From NCBI GenBank assembly GCA_944548615.1, contig OX155971.1, positions 24,448,782 through 24,512,781 of the forward strand: DNA of 64,000 bases. Direction: 5' to 3'. This document shows, piece by piece, positions 1 through 10,595 of this stretch. The notes under the pieces are model-generated. The model was not told the origin of the DNA and searched no databases. It saw only the letters and a program-made list of their open reading frames with translations. Position numbers and translations under genes: made by a program. The first letter of the stretch is position 1; every line of letters starts with the position of its first letter. The stretch is from Micropterix aruncella. Taxonomy: Eukaryota; Arthropoda; Insecta; Lepidoptera; Micropterigidae.

Positions 1-340
1 TCATCATCATCAGCCCGTATTCGCCCACCGTTGGGCATACGCCTCTCCAATCACTCTCCACCCGGATCGGTAGTCCGGTTCCCTCATCCAGACTGGTCCA
101 GCTGTCTCATTGATGTCATCGGACCATCGGGCCGGTGGTCTGCCCACATTTCTTCTGCCTAGCCGGGGTCTCCACTCCAAAACGCGCTTGCTCCACCGTT
201 CGTCGTGTCGTCGGGCCACGTGGCCGGTCCAAGCCCACTTCAGCTTGGCCACTCTTTGACCCACGTCGACCACCTTCGTGCGCTGTCTGATGAGCTCGTT
301 TTGGACTCGATCGCGCAACGATATGCCAAAATATTTTCAG
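1..340 (-). pseudogene. RTE-clade LINE, C-terminal end of reverse-transcriptase ORF with 3' tail
   Basis: The reverse strand encodes the last ~105 residues of an RTE-type endonuclease/reverse transcriptase polyprotein. Visible blocks are SLRDRVQNELIRQRT, KLKWAWTGHVARR and GRPPARWSDDI, the conserved post-RT tail of insect RTE elements. The frame can be followed upstream to about 340 (YFGISLRDR), where a TGA stops it, so the ATG at 318 is only an internal methionine. The stop codon is the first unit of a (TGA)n tail at 1-12, which is how many RTE copies end, so the 3' terminus is essentially at the window edge. The copy is severely 5'-truncated and cannot be active. Confidence 0.85.
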
Positions 341-452
341 GACGAAAATATCATTTTCTGTAATTGGTTGACGATATTTCCTTCGTATATATAGAAATAT
401 ACATTTCGATTAAACACTGCAATTTGTTTCAATCTATCGGAGTAAGAATTAA

Positions 453-1190
453 CCCCTCCTGTTGCGAAGTAAAAACTCACCTATCACTTTTGCGCGCGAC
501 ATATTCGGGCAAAAAATCGACGCGAGTCAACGGCCTTGAGAAAAACGAGCATAACTTATAAACCACTAAACGGATTTAAAAAAGATAAAGAGAAAAATGA
601 TCGCATTGAAATTTGACATATAAAACATTATAACCTTATCTCGTAAAACAATTAGGATAATAATGAATAAATATTACAAAATTGGCAAACTGAAAAAACT
701 CGCCTATAAAATCATTTCGATTTTTTTGTCACAAAATACGTAAAATATGCAAAAATTGGAAATAGAGTTATGTTCTTTATTAAATGCTTTACCAAAACGA
801 TATTTTTTTTTACTTATTTGCATACAAAAATATTTATTTATTCAGCCAAGAAAATTTTTATGTATTCTCGTAAAAATTTTTTTTTTTAATTTTTAATTTG
901 TGACTACTTATGGTATTTTTTTATATGAAATTCTTTCAAAATAACTTTATTAATACATCACACTTCTTATAAATCACACCAGAACTTTGAGCTTTATCTG
1001 ATATTATAGAAAAATCGTTTTGAGTGTTTCCGCGTCCGAACTTAATAATAAACTTTGAATGCTCATAATATAAAATTCGTTAGATTCTTTCAATTATATT
1101 GTCTTATCATAGACTTATATGTCTAATAACTAATTACTATACTCCAAAGAGTCATATTTCATCGAAAAACTTAACTAAATTCTGGACTGC
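453..1190 (+). repeat. Dispersed repeat family X, copy 1
   Basis: This AT-rich block matches 48117-48890 over its whole length, with shared stretches such as CTTGAGAAAAACGA and ATGATCGCATTGAAATTTG. Shorter, more divergent relatives lie at about 7965-8350 and 60530-60830. It begins near TTAACCCCTCCT and ends near CAAAGAGTCATATTTCATC. I see no terminal inverted repeats, poly(A) tail or long reading frame, so the class of element is unknown; it may be the non-coding part of a larger retroelement. Confidence 0.7.
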
Positions 1191-2177
1191 ATCTGCACTC
1201 AGGAATACAAAAGTCGCTGTGGTTTGAGTGGTGGTAAGTGAATACTGGCTCTGGCGGGGAGCAGATGCAGTAAAACAATAGAGGATCCCACAAAAATAAA
1301 ATTATAATAACGCAAAAATATTACAGATCTACAGAATACCCCGGCCAATACTAATAGCATTACCATTAATCATATATTGTATTAGAATGCTCAATGCCTT
1401 ACTATGTTGAGGCAGCTAGGATTTTACAACGAAACGCAACGTGTATATATCACTTACAGTTTTAAACATTTATTTATATTCTCTGATGTTCAGTAGCCTG
1501 ATAGATAGCGTTCAAAACACGACATTATGATATCCTGTCTCAAAATAAAATAATTTTTAATAACGAACGAATGTTTAAATCATAGCTTATATTGATATTA
1601 TTTAAATAAATATGTCAATTTTTAATTTTGATGTAAGGATTTCAATACGTAATAATTACACGCGTTAATGTTTAAATAGATTAATGGATGGCATTTTGAA
1701 TTCTCCATAATATATCTGTTATGGAATCAGCCTATATAAAAATGCGATAGATGTCACTAATAATTGCATTTATTATTGTTATCATTGGTGTAATGATGGT
1801 TTTATTTTATATTCAATCAGTCCTTTATAAAAACAATAATAATGTTATTATAGATGACCAAATAAATTGCTATTAGTTCCGCCGTCAATGCTATCAGCGC
1901 CACTTGCATTTCGCCGGAGTAGAAGGGTTGCCAAAGAGTCCTATGGAGTTGAGCAATACAATACTATAATATATCCAATAGTATTACCTAATAATTTACA
2001 AGTCTCCAGAAATAGTTTTTACTTGAAGTTTGTTTTCAAATCGTTTCTTTCGGATTTCCATAGCATGATACTATGTTTTCTACAAAAAATCAGGCTATCG
2101 GCTTCGCTTTTCGATCTAGAATAGTTATAATCTCTGTAAATCTCGATTATGCATGGATAAAAGTAAACATGCCTTTG
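1191..2177. other. AT-rich stretch, nothing recognised
   Basis: Mostly AT-rich sequence with short reading frames only. I see no transposon ends, RNA gene or conserved protein motif. Confidence 0.5.
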
Positions 2178-2181
2178 TTTA

Positions 2182-2496
2182 GAGCTCTCTAGACGATCAA
2201 GAATGCTTGTCAAGCATCGCGTCGCCGGGCGGGGAGGGGATCGTGAACAGCAGGAAATATGCAAATTATAATTCTTTTAAATATTTATTTAAAATGCCTT
2301 CTTTGTAGTTTTTTTTAAAGGGAGTCATGTTTATTAGACGTAATTGAATAATGAATGACGTGATTTCCTGGTATAAACTACAAAATTAGGCATTTTTGAT
2401 AAATAATAAAAAAAAGCATATTTCCTGCGGTTTACGATCGCCTCCCAGCTCGCGACGCGATGCTTGACAACCGTGCTTGATCGTCTAGAGAGCCCC
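2182..2496. mobile_element. MITE M1, copy 1
   Basis: A 315-bp foldback element with ~85-bp terminal inverted repeats. The left end reads GAGCTCTCTAGACGATCAAG and the right end, on the other strand, reads GGGGCTCTCTAGACGATCAA. TTTA lies directly outside both ends (2178-2181 and 2497-2500), a plausible target duplication. The arms share GCATCGCGTCGC and GCAGGAAATATGCAAAT blocks; the centre is AT-rich and non-coding. Two further copies occur at 13347-13742 and 36007-36870. The transposase that moves it is not visible here. Confidence 0.8.
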
Positions 2497-2500
2497 TTTA

Positions 2501-3720
2501 CCTATTACTAGTCCAAGGTCGAGGCCCTACCAAATCTGTACAATAAAATTTACATGTATGAACTAGGTGAAAATCGCTATAAAGACGCCTCAAATTAGTC
2601 GAGACCTTTCTTTCACAACACGACTTAAATGCTCATCATATCCCATTAAAATGTAGATTATATCATATCACAGCATATCCCATTAATAGCTTTTTCTTTT
2701 CCCGTATAAGGACAACATGGGCCAACCATAAATATATACAAATTATTCGGGTAATGGTTTTGGGCGCAACTATATTCTATGGTAAATAGGTGAGGAGACT
2801 AAGTCATGGGAACCTGTTTCCAAGATATTGCAAAAACAAAGTTGGAAGTTCGAGATAAATGGAAAATTTAATACAATAAATCATACTGCTAAACTTAATT
2901 CTCTTTAACTAATAGATATTTCATTCAAGCAAAAGGAGCGCAATTTTTTGATAGGTAAGGGCATACAAATTTTTTTTTTCCAAAACAGAATATTCATAAT
3001 AGAATATACTTAGTGCCACATTCACATAACATGCTTTTATTGTATTTATTTTATTTCATTTTATTTATTTATTCGTTACATATACATTCAAACGCAATAG
3101 TATAAAAGAAATATATAAAGTATAATCCAGAAAATACCGCTATATGCTTCTAAATTTAGGCATACATCTGTCTCTGCCCAGGCCAAATTGTGCATAAATT
3201 ATATGTTAAGGTTTGTATTCCTAATGTGCCAAGTAAAGTGAAACCGAGCCCGCCTTGCTAGGCACTCCTGTGATAAGGTGAGCTCACTTCTTGAGTCTTA
3301 TTGGAGTGCCACGGTTATGTCAGAAAAAAAAAACAAATTAAATTTTATATATTTTAATAACAATAATTTTAACCCCAGATCATATCAAACATATGCGATA
3401 CTGCCCTTTTGCCGTTCCGACGGCTGCCGTGCGCATCCTTACGAACTTCGTTTTTATTGTTGTAAATGTTGCCCAGCATATGAAGGTAGGCAAATAATAA
3501 CGTATCCGACCCGAAGTCTTCACAGATTGACGATTTCAGGGGTTCATATCTGGCGTTATTATATCGAATATGAAATTAATCATGTGGATATTTTTTTCCT
3601 ATAAAAGTAGTTTTCTAAGTATAGATTAACCTAAAAATTGATGTATAATTTGTATATTGATGAACAAATTGAATACTGATTCTGAATGAACAGATTGTTT
3701 TTTTTTATTTGTTGAGAGGT
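2501..3720. other. AT-rich stretch, nothing recognised
   Basis: AT-rich sequence with poly(T) and TTTAT runs. The 108-codon open frame at 3278-3604 shows no family motif and I regard it as chance. Confidence 0.4.
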
Positions 3721-3724
3721 GGTT

Positions 3725-4233
3725 TATTTTAGGTCTTTATGAGCCTTGTAACACTGCGACCATTGCTGATCTATTGTGTTCGCCACCTACTATAGTTCTG
3801 CGCTAAGCCTCGTGTCATTTACGAACCGCAGCAGGCTTTTGGCGCCAGATGGTATTACCTCCTCAGGTTAGAGGTAGTGACCACCCAAGTTGGTGTATCT
3901 TTTAAGCATCAGCGGGCCACACTCACACATGAGGTGCTGGGGAGTTTCCTCTGCCCTTTGGCAGAACCTGCACATTTTTGTGTCTCTGAGCTTGAGGTTG
4001 AACATATGTTTGTTCAGGCCACAATGCCCCGTGAGCGCCCTCACCAGTATGCGTAGATTGTTCCTATTTAGCGATAGGGCCTCACGGACCGCCTTACAGT
4101 CGTAAGCCTTAATAAGCGCTTTGGAATGATTCAACCCTGGCGTGTTGTTCCAGTGGTTGACGGATTGTTCTAAACACATTTGTTGAGCATTAGGTTTGCA
4201 AGGCTTTTTGGTACGCCACAGCAAGGTTAACAA
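3725..4233 (-). pseudogene. I/R1-like LINE, post-RNase H C-terminus
   Basis: The reverse strand encodes a LINE polyprotein tail. NHWNNTPGLNHSKALI, LTGHCGLNKHMF and the Cys/His cluster CRFCQRAEETPQHLMCEC match the region after the RNase H domain in jockey-superfamily elements that carry RNase H (I, R1, Loa type). After the first stop near 3867 the same frame continues as PEEVIPSGAKSLLRF, the usual C-terminal helix of these proteins, so this stop is probably a mutation. Everything N-terminal of this region (endonuclease, RT) is missing. The downstream sequence to about 3725 looks like the 3' UTR. The clade is uncertain. Confidence 0.75.
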
Positions 4234-4689
4234 ATTGAATACTTAATACTCTCATTTCGTTTAAATCCCGTTTCGCTTTCTAGAGAAATATATGAATTCT
4301 CATGCTCATATCTCATACTTTTAACCTCACCTACGGCCATTATTATTCAAACCGTTTCCGCTCGCAAGGTTTATGGTGACATAAAATCTCAGTGGCGCAA
4401 GATAGTTACAACAATGCTAAATCCGTTATGATTTGCCGTAGTGCGCTTTACGCCAAGCTAGCGCGCGTCGCCCGTATTCCCGAAAGCTCCCGCATAAAAG
4501 GTTATAGAGAACCGTTCCTATGAATATCGGATATCCCTAATGCATCCGCTACATTATACCCCTGGCGTGTCGGACTGTAAAAATGTGACAGGATCGCGGG
4601 CGAAGCGGGGTCGTATCCGTATCCGTATCCGTCCCGATCAGATACCACTATGACGGTCACACTATCAAACTTGATACGATTGTCCATAT
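4234..4689. other. Unassigned stretch with a 6-bp tandem
   Basis: Moderately GC-rich sequence without a recognisable gene. It contains a short tandem of ATCCGT units at about 4613-4632. Part of it may belong to the oldest S copy that begins near 4690. Confidence 0.3.
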
Positions 4690-4767
4690 CTACGTAGTAC
4701 TACAGTAATAGTAGTGCGACAGATCTGTGAATGACAACGAGTTCCCTTTTAACACGAATGCCCAACA

Positions 4768-5425
4768 ACTAGAGTTGTCGACTACAGCGGGCGAGCCCGT
4801 CACCTCAGGAAGTCTTACCGATTGGTCGTTCTATCTCCCTGGAGTGAGCGCAGAAGACTTGGACAAAGCAGTCCACCGTCAAAATCCGCCACAAACCCGT
4901 AAGAGGCCAACGCCTTAACTGCCAGATAGCCAGGAGTGTTACCCAGCGGGCTTACACCCACTCCCTTACTTCCAATTGCGATTAGATTACTCCGGTCTCT
5001 CGATCGGTTACGAGTTCGAGGTCGCTTGCGAGGTCCTTTCCATTACGAAGCGGTGAAATGGTGTATACCGAATCTATCGCAGACCACGGCATCCTTTGCA
5101 CGGCTGTTCACCCAGGATCGGGTAGCCAATGGTCGTTTCAAGAGCAGTCGCCGTAGGGTTCGCAACCACCCCCGGAAACAGTACTACTTCCAGACTCCCC
5201 CGACTGTTAGTCAGGGTGCGCAATCGATTGGCTTATGCCGCACGGTGCGCAGACCGTCCAGGAGCGCCAGAATGTTGATTCCTAGGAGAAACTAACCCAG
5301 GCTCGCACTTCATGCGTGGAGGCCGTCGGATAGGTGTTGACCCGTGAGTGTGACAAACCCTGCACAAAATGGGTCTTCGTGGCCAACTCGGCAAGGGCCC
5401 ATTTACTCCCGACTGCCTGCCCGAC
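4768..5425 (+). mobile_element. Family S unit A (S1-S2, single unit)
   Basis: A 658-bp single unit in forward orientation. S1 (4768 to ~5213) starts ACTAGAGTTGTCGACTAC, carries GGGCGAGCCCGTCACC and ends at the palindromic CCCCCGACTGTTAGTC. S2 follows, with GGTGCGCAGACCGTCCAGG and GTGTTGACCCGTGAGTGTGA. It is flanked by ACGAATGCCCAACA (4754-4767) and ACGACTGCCCAACA (5426-5439), a 14-bp duplication with one mismatch. It is clearly richer in G+C than the flanks. Open frames inside it (for example 4936-5295) are not maintained in the same way in all copies and carry no family motif, so I treat it as non-coding. Confidence 0.8.
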
Positions 5426-5963
5426 ACGACTGCCCAACAAAACGGATCCTCTGGGGGATGACCTCGGGCGCTGCTGGGTGGTTTTCTCATCGTGCGATGT
5501 CAGTAATTCGACTGTGCACCTCCGGCGAATAACGAGTGGGGGGGGGGGTGGTAATGGTCTTATACGTTTCTTAAGCAGCGAGTGTGGTTGTTCATCTGTT
5601 GCTTCTCTTGAAACGACCTTTTGGCCACCCGTGTGAAAGACGTCTTTCACAAATCTCGTGTAAAAGACGGACAAAGGGCGCCACAGTTCGCGATAAATTA
5701 GAGCTGAATTACCTCTAACATTAGGTGGAGCGCGCGCAAGCGATTTTGAACCTGTGACTAGACAAGAGGACGGAGAAATCCGGCCAAATCTGGTAGTGAG
5801 GGGTGAGGCTCCCCGGTGCTTTCACTTCCTAGCGGTAAGACTTTAGACTCTCAAGCGCATCTCGGCGTAGTTAGATAGTGGACTTTCTCGTCCCTAAGTC
5901 TGCATTCAACCCTTGGTAAAAATAATCTCCATATATCGTTAAAGCTTCCTGGGATGGTAGGTG

Positions 5964-7306
5964 TTAATGGGTCCTTGCTGAGTTGGTCAAGAAGACCCAT
6001 TCTGTTCAGGGTTGGTCATACTCACGGGTCAACACCTATCCGACGGCCTCCACGCATGAAGTGCGAGACTGGGTAGGACGCTGGCCTTATGGTTAGTTTC
6101 CCCTGGAAATCAACCTTCTGGCGCTTCTAGACGGTCTGCGCACCGTGCGGCGTATGCCAATCAACTGTGCACTCTGACTAACAACTTGCGGTGTCAACTA
6201 CAACGGGCGAGCCCGTCACCACAGGACGTTTTAACGATTTTTTGTTCTGTCGCCCTGCAGTGAACGTAGAAGACTTGGACAGAACAATCCAACGTCCAGC
6301 TACGTCACAACCCGCAAGAAGCCAACGCCTTTACCGCGAGATAGCCAGTATGTTACCTGGCGGGCCGACCCTCGCTCCCTTGCTTCCAATTGTGACCAGA
6401 TTTCTCCGGTCTCTCGATTGGTTCCGAGTTCGAGGTTGCTTGCGCGGTCCTCTCCCTTACGAAGCGGTGAAACGGTGTGCACCGAATCTATCGCGGACCA
6501 AGGCGTCCTTTGCCCGACTCTGAACCGGGATCGGATGGCCAATGGTCATTTCAAGAGCAGTCGCCGTAAGGTAGGCAACCACCCCCGCTCTATAGGAAAC
6601 ATACAGTTCCCAGACTCCCCCGACTGTTAGTCGGAGAGCACAATCGATTGGCTTGCGCCGCTCGGTGCGCAGACCGTCCAGGAGCGCCAGAGGTTTGATT
6701 CCCAGGGGAGACTGGTTGACCCAGTGTCCTACCCAGGATTCGTACCCCATGCGTGGAGGCCATCGGATGGGTGTTGACCCGTGAGTGTGACCGACCCTGA
6801 ACACATGGGTCATCGTGGCCACCTCATCATGGGCCCGTTAGCTCCCTAAATACTGCTTCCAGCCTCCCTCGACTCTGACTAACAGTCGGGGGAGGCTGGA
6901 AGCAGTACTGTTTCCTATAGAGCGGGGGTGGTCGCGGACCTTACTCGACTGCTCTTGAAACGACCGTCGGCTACCCGATCCTGGGTGAACAGCCGGGCAA
7001 AGGATGCTGTAATCCGCGATAGATTCGGTAAACACCGTTTCACCGCTTCGTAAGAGAGAGGACCGTGCATCGAGAGACTGGAGTAATCTGGTCACAATTA
7101 AAGTAAGGGCGTGAGTGTAGGCCCGCCGGGTAATACTCCTGGCTATCTCGCGGTTAAGGCGTTGGCCTCTTACGGGCTTGTGACGTAGCTAGATGGTGGA
7201 CTGTTAAGTCATCAAGTCTTATGCGCTCACTCCAGGGAGATAGAACGACTAATCGTTAAAACTTCCTGAGGTGACGGGCTCGCCCGCTGTAGTCGACAAC
7301 CCAAGT
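5964..7306 (-). mobile_element. Family S composite C1
   Basis: The order is S2 reversed (5964-6170), S1 forward (6184-6640), S2 forward (6641-6846), a short inverted piece of S1 (6847-6871), then S1 reversed (6872-7306). The outer flanks are TGGGATGGTAGGTG (5950-5963) and TGGGGTGGTAGGTT (7307-7320), 12 of 14 identical. The inner forward unit is itself bracketed by ACTCTGACTAACA at 6171-6183 and 6872-6884. The composite is therefore a reversed unit with a forward unit inserted at its S1/S2 border. The same arrangement recurs at 15038-16377 and 31323-32489. Confidence 0.8.
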
Positions 7307-7345
7307 TGGGGTGGTAGGTTCGCCGTAGTAGATTGCAACTACAAG

Positions 7346-7964
7346 GGTTTTATTGACAAAATATTTAAAATATATATAAATTATTTTATAATCATTAAAT
7401 AATGTGTCATAGCTTCACACTCTAGCGCGTGGCGAACATGAACATTTTTACTGCTTTTCTGCTTCGGCCATTTCACCTCGTCGAATATCATATTTTTGCT
7501 TTGAGTCGCGACGCTAAACGCTCACCATGGCGAAGCCTTTAAGGCCGATATTTATAGCCACACGGACTGACATATTTTTAAAGGGCTTCCGAGGGAAAAT
7601 GCGTCGTAACCGCTACGTCAATTGCGATTTTACTGCACGAATAAAGATGCTATAAAGAGATAACTGCTCTATTTACAGATAACTACACAAGGACATAGAG
7701 TTTATGGTATGTTGATCGGAAAACATCAATGTCCTAAGAATAAACGTAGCTATTTTTTATTCTATTACTGATACGGAGCACTTATAATCGTGGAAATATT
7801 GACAGAAGCAGCTATTTGTCATTTATAGCATCGCGCGTTACCTCCGAGCAACGAACACTCCCCAATGAACCCAGGATCCCAGGGATCCCTTAACTTTTAA
7901 AACTCAACCTAAGCGATGTCGGTGCCTAGCTATTTACATACGTCATTTAATTTCATTGTTAACC
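7346..7964. other. Unassigned stretch
   Basis: AT-rich sequence with some GC-richer patches. No gene, RNA or transposon end is recognisable. Confidence 0.4.
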
Positions 7965-8350
7965 CTTCGAGTAGCGGCATAATTTCATAGCAGACCGCGG
8001 CAATCTATTGGAATTTCTTGCAATATCGCCGCTCTCGACAAAAAGTACTATAACTATGGAACGACTATAGCAATAATAAAAATAATAACTGTGCAATGGT
8101 TACAATGAAATTTCGTATATAGATTATTTAAATTTCATTTTGTAAAACAATTATATAATTATGAATAAATATAATAAAAATCGAAAAAGTGAAAAAATCT
8201 CGGCATTTATAACTTGTACTTATCTTACGGAAATATACGGAACCCTATTTAGAAATTTTAAATACAATCATGGTCTTCATTAGATTCTATATCAAAGGTA
8301 ATATTTTGTTTCGCTTATTTATATACAAAAATATTTAGATTTTGATGATT
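7965..8350 (+). repeat. Dispersed repeat family X, diverged copy
   Basis: It resembles 453-1190 in the same order of blocks: a GTTAACCC start, ACGACTATAG, CATTTTGTAAAACAATTA and ATTATGAATAAATAT, then ATATACAAAAATATTTAG at the end. Divergence is much higher than between the copies at 453 and 48117. Confidence 0.5.
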
Positions 8351-8920
8351 TTGCCAAAAATTTTGATGATTTCACGAAAATAAAAATGATTAGGTTTGAC
8401 AATGGAATTTTACCAGAAACATCCGCGAAATGACGCGCGAAATTATTCTAGCTGCCGTCTATGTATGTATCTATGGTAATAATGAGATATTTGGTATGGA
8501 TTTTAGGATGCGTTCGAATTAGAAAATAATATTTCTGTGCTCTCCGGGAGCAAGCCGCCAATATTGGTCGTTACGTAGTCAACGGTTCTGATGTGCAACC
8601 AAGTTTGGTCGTTACGTAGCCGAAGGTTAACAATAAAACAATATTCAATTACTTCGTTTTCTTATAATAATATGTTCTGTTTAGTTTTCGAAATACTCAA
8701 TATTTTATCAAAAAAAACCTCAAAACACCAGTTAATTGACAGCAGTTTTCTGTAAATGAACATAATATAACACAATAATTGAACAGTAAATATTTTTCAA
8801 TTGCATGTATCAAAATCAATCAAAAACATTTTTGGCTGTTTATATTTCAAAACAATCTTTTCAAGTTATATTGACATGGGTAGGTACAAAAAATATTTTA
8901 AAATTTCGAACTTAACGGCA
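8351..8920. other. Unassigned stretch with a short tandem
   Basis: It holds an imperfect direct repeat of about 40 bp near 8560-8630 built around TTGGTCGTTACGTAG. Nothing else is recognised. Confidence 0.4.
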
Positions 8921-8924
8921 AATG

Positions 8925-9177
8925 AATGAGGTTCATTCACTAGCTTCATCATTCATTCATCTAGCGGTAGGTAAAATATTGCTAATATACAATATTAGTT
9001 AAATTTTACCTACTGCTAGATGACGCATCGTGCTCAGCGCTTTTTAAACTATATAAAAAAAAAAGCAATACATATTTTTTATTTTTTTATTTTCACAAAT
9101 ATTTATCAAAACTTGCTTACTTACTCGTACTGATTCACCCCTTCAACAATGCCAGTTTATTAAAACTTACCCTATAA
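8925..9177. mobile_element. MITE M3, partial copy
   Basis: The right end is clear: CTTACTTACTCGTACTGATT, CACCCCTTCAACAATGCC, then AACTTACCCT. The centre is a palindrome (ATCTAGCGGTAGGTAAAAT against its complement ATTTTACCTACTGCTAGAT). The left terminal inverted repeat seen in the copy at 49497 is not found, so this copy is truncated. Confidence 0.6.
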
Positions 9178-10258
9178 TATGTATTTTTTCAAGGAAAACT
9201 TTTTAAAGATATCCGCTTTGTTTTAACTCGCCACTAGGTGGCGCTGCAGCGCATCAACAACTTCTATACCGCTGAACAGATCGCTATGAAAATTGGTATA
9301 CATAGGTAGGTACTTAAGACGGATAATATATTACTGCTATGGCGCTCGTTGCCTAATTAAAAAAACGTTTTAAATTAAGTATTACATTTTATTTCTACGA
9401 TCGTATTCGATAGATAGGCACGATTTTATACATTATTTATTTATCTCCGCTCATTGAAGATACTTTGCCGCACATCCTATTCCCGTCATCCTGCAACGTC
9501 GTGGAGTAGTAGCCTATAAAGGTCACACTGGCATAGCGCTCCCTTCTACTTCTCGTTCTATCTTTCCACTTCCTCCCCTTCCTCTCTCTCTCTCTATCCC
9601 TCTCTTCTAGTGTGCTGTAATAGCCGATAGCCACGTCTCCGTACGCGCAAAGTGCGAGGCGGGGCGTTTATATCAAATGGAATGTTAATACCCCAAATAC
9701 CAGCGATGACGTCAGCGAACACTCCCGACGCTCTGGCTGCGATGTCGCACAGTGGGTCAATCTATATTTTTAATATTAATAATATTACTAAGAGAGAGTA
9801 TCAAAAAAGTTATGTACACAAAAACTACCCAACTAGGCTAACGCCCGTACTAGGGTATATATATTTTTTTTACATTTCAAATTTTCAGTGCGCACGTAAT
9901 TTTAAACTCAAATTAAAATCTATGAAAATATTATACTGCAGTTTACAGCCGCAGGCAGAGTTCACAGCGGCCCTTTCTAGGTTACATTTCTCTTCGAGTA
10001 CGCTACTAGATAGGAGCTGAAAAGTGAGTTGGGCCGGCCTTAGGAAACAAAAGCAGGCCACTAGTCCCAAGCTGCACGAAACATTTAGGATCTATTGAGG
10101 CGGGGCAGTGTCGCTGACATCTGTGGCTATCCGCACATAAAAGAAAAAAGAGAACAGTAAAAAAAAAACACTAAAAACACACTTTATACAGGCACCTATG
10201 TCAATATTTACACTATTTGCACTCAATATTTACAAGTCAATATATAATAGGTTTGTTA
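9178..10258. other. Unassigned stretch
   Basis: AT-rich sequence with a CT-rich simple-sequence patch at about 9560-9605. CACTAGGTGGCGCTGCAGCG followed by AAAATTGGTATACATAG near 9230-9305 resembles non-coding parts of common insect retroelements, but I cannot name one. The frames at 9437-9634 and 9652-10020 lack any motif. Confidence 0.35.
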
Positions 10259-10595
10259 TAACCTTGAAACTTGATCGTGTTCAAAGTCCATTACGTGACC
10301 TTTCTCACAAGTGCAAACACGAATGCCAGTTCCTGTTTTCCGGCTTCATCATCAGACCTTGAAACTTAATCGTTGTCAAAGTTGATTACAAGACCTTTCT
10401 AACAAGCCCAAACACGGCTATGATACGTTATTCCATCATGGAATGCCAGTGCCTATCTTCCAGCTTCATCATCAGACCTTGAAACCTAATCGTGGTCAAA
10501 GTTCATTCCAAGACTTTTCTAACAAGTCCAAACACAGCTATGATACGATGTTCCATCATGAAGTTCCAGTTCATATCTTCCGACTCCATCATCAG
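10259..10595 (+). repeat. Tandem repeat, 120-bp period, about 3 copies
   Basis: The unit begins AGACCTTGAAACTTAATCGT and ends CCGGCTTCATCATC. The second and third units are exactly 120 bp apart (10354 and 10474). The first unit lacks about 25 bp around the GGCTATGATACG block, giving a 95-bp spacing. No reading frame spans the array without change. Such minisatellites occur inside non-autonomous transposons, but no ends are seen here. Confidence 0.85.

Larger units (their letters stand above)
4690..7345 (-). mobile_element. Family S nest: old S copy split by two younger S insertions
   Basis: An old, diverged S element on the reverse strand (pieces about 4690-4753, 5440-5949 and 7321-7345) is broken by two younger insertions. 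Unit A (4768-5425) sits in its S2 part, and composite C1 (5964-7306) sits near its outer S1 end. The old pieces still align with the younger ones: CGACTGTGCACCTCCGGCG at its S2/S1 border, ACCTGTGACTAGACAAGAGG in mid-S1, and GTAGTAGATTGCAAC at the outer end. Removing both insertions and one copy of each duplication gives a continuous S2-S1 unit. The left limit of the old copy is uncertain. Confidence 0.75.

Noticed and set aside
3278..3604. 108-codon frame as a small protein gene
   Set aside because: No motif, no regulatory context, AT-rich surroundings; chance length is plausible.
4936..5295. Arg-rich frames recurring in S copies (RLRGPLPYEAVKR, RSIGNSTASRLPRL and similar)
   Set aside because: They recur because the DNA repeats. 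Several frames on both strands are equally open, indels change frame between copies, and no family motif or consistent start exists.
10259..10595. CRISPR-like array
   Set aside because: A eukaryotic minisatellite with a 120-bp unit; no short repeat and unique spacer structure.
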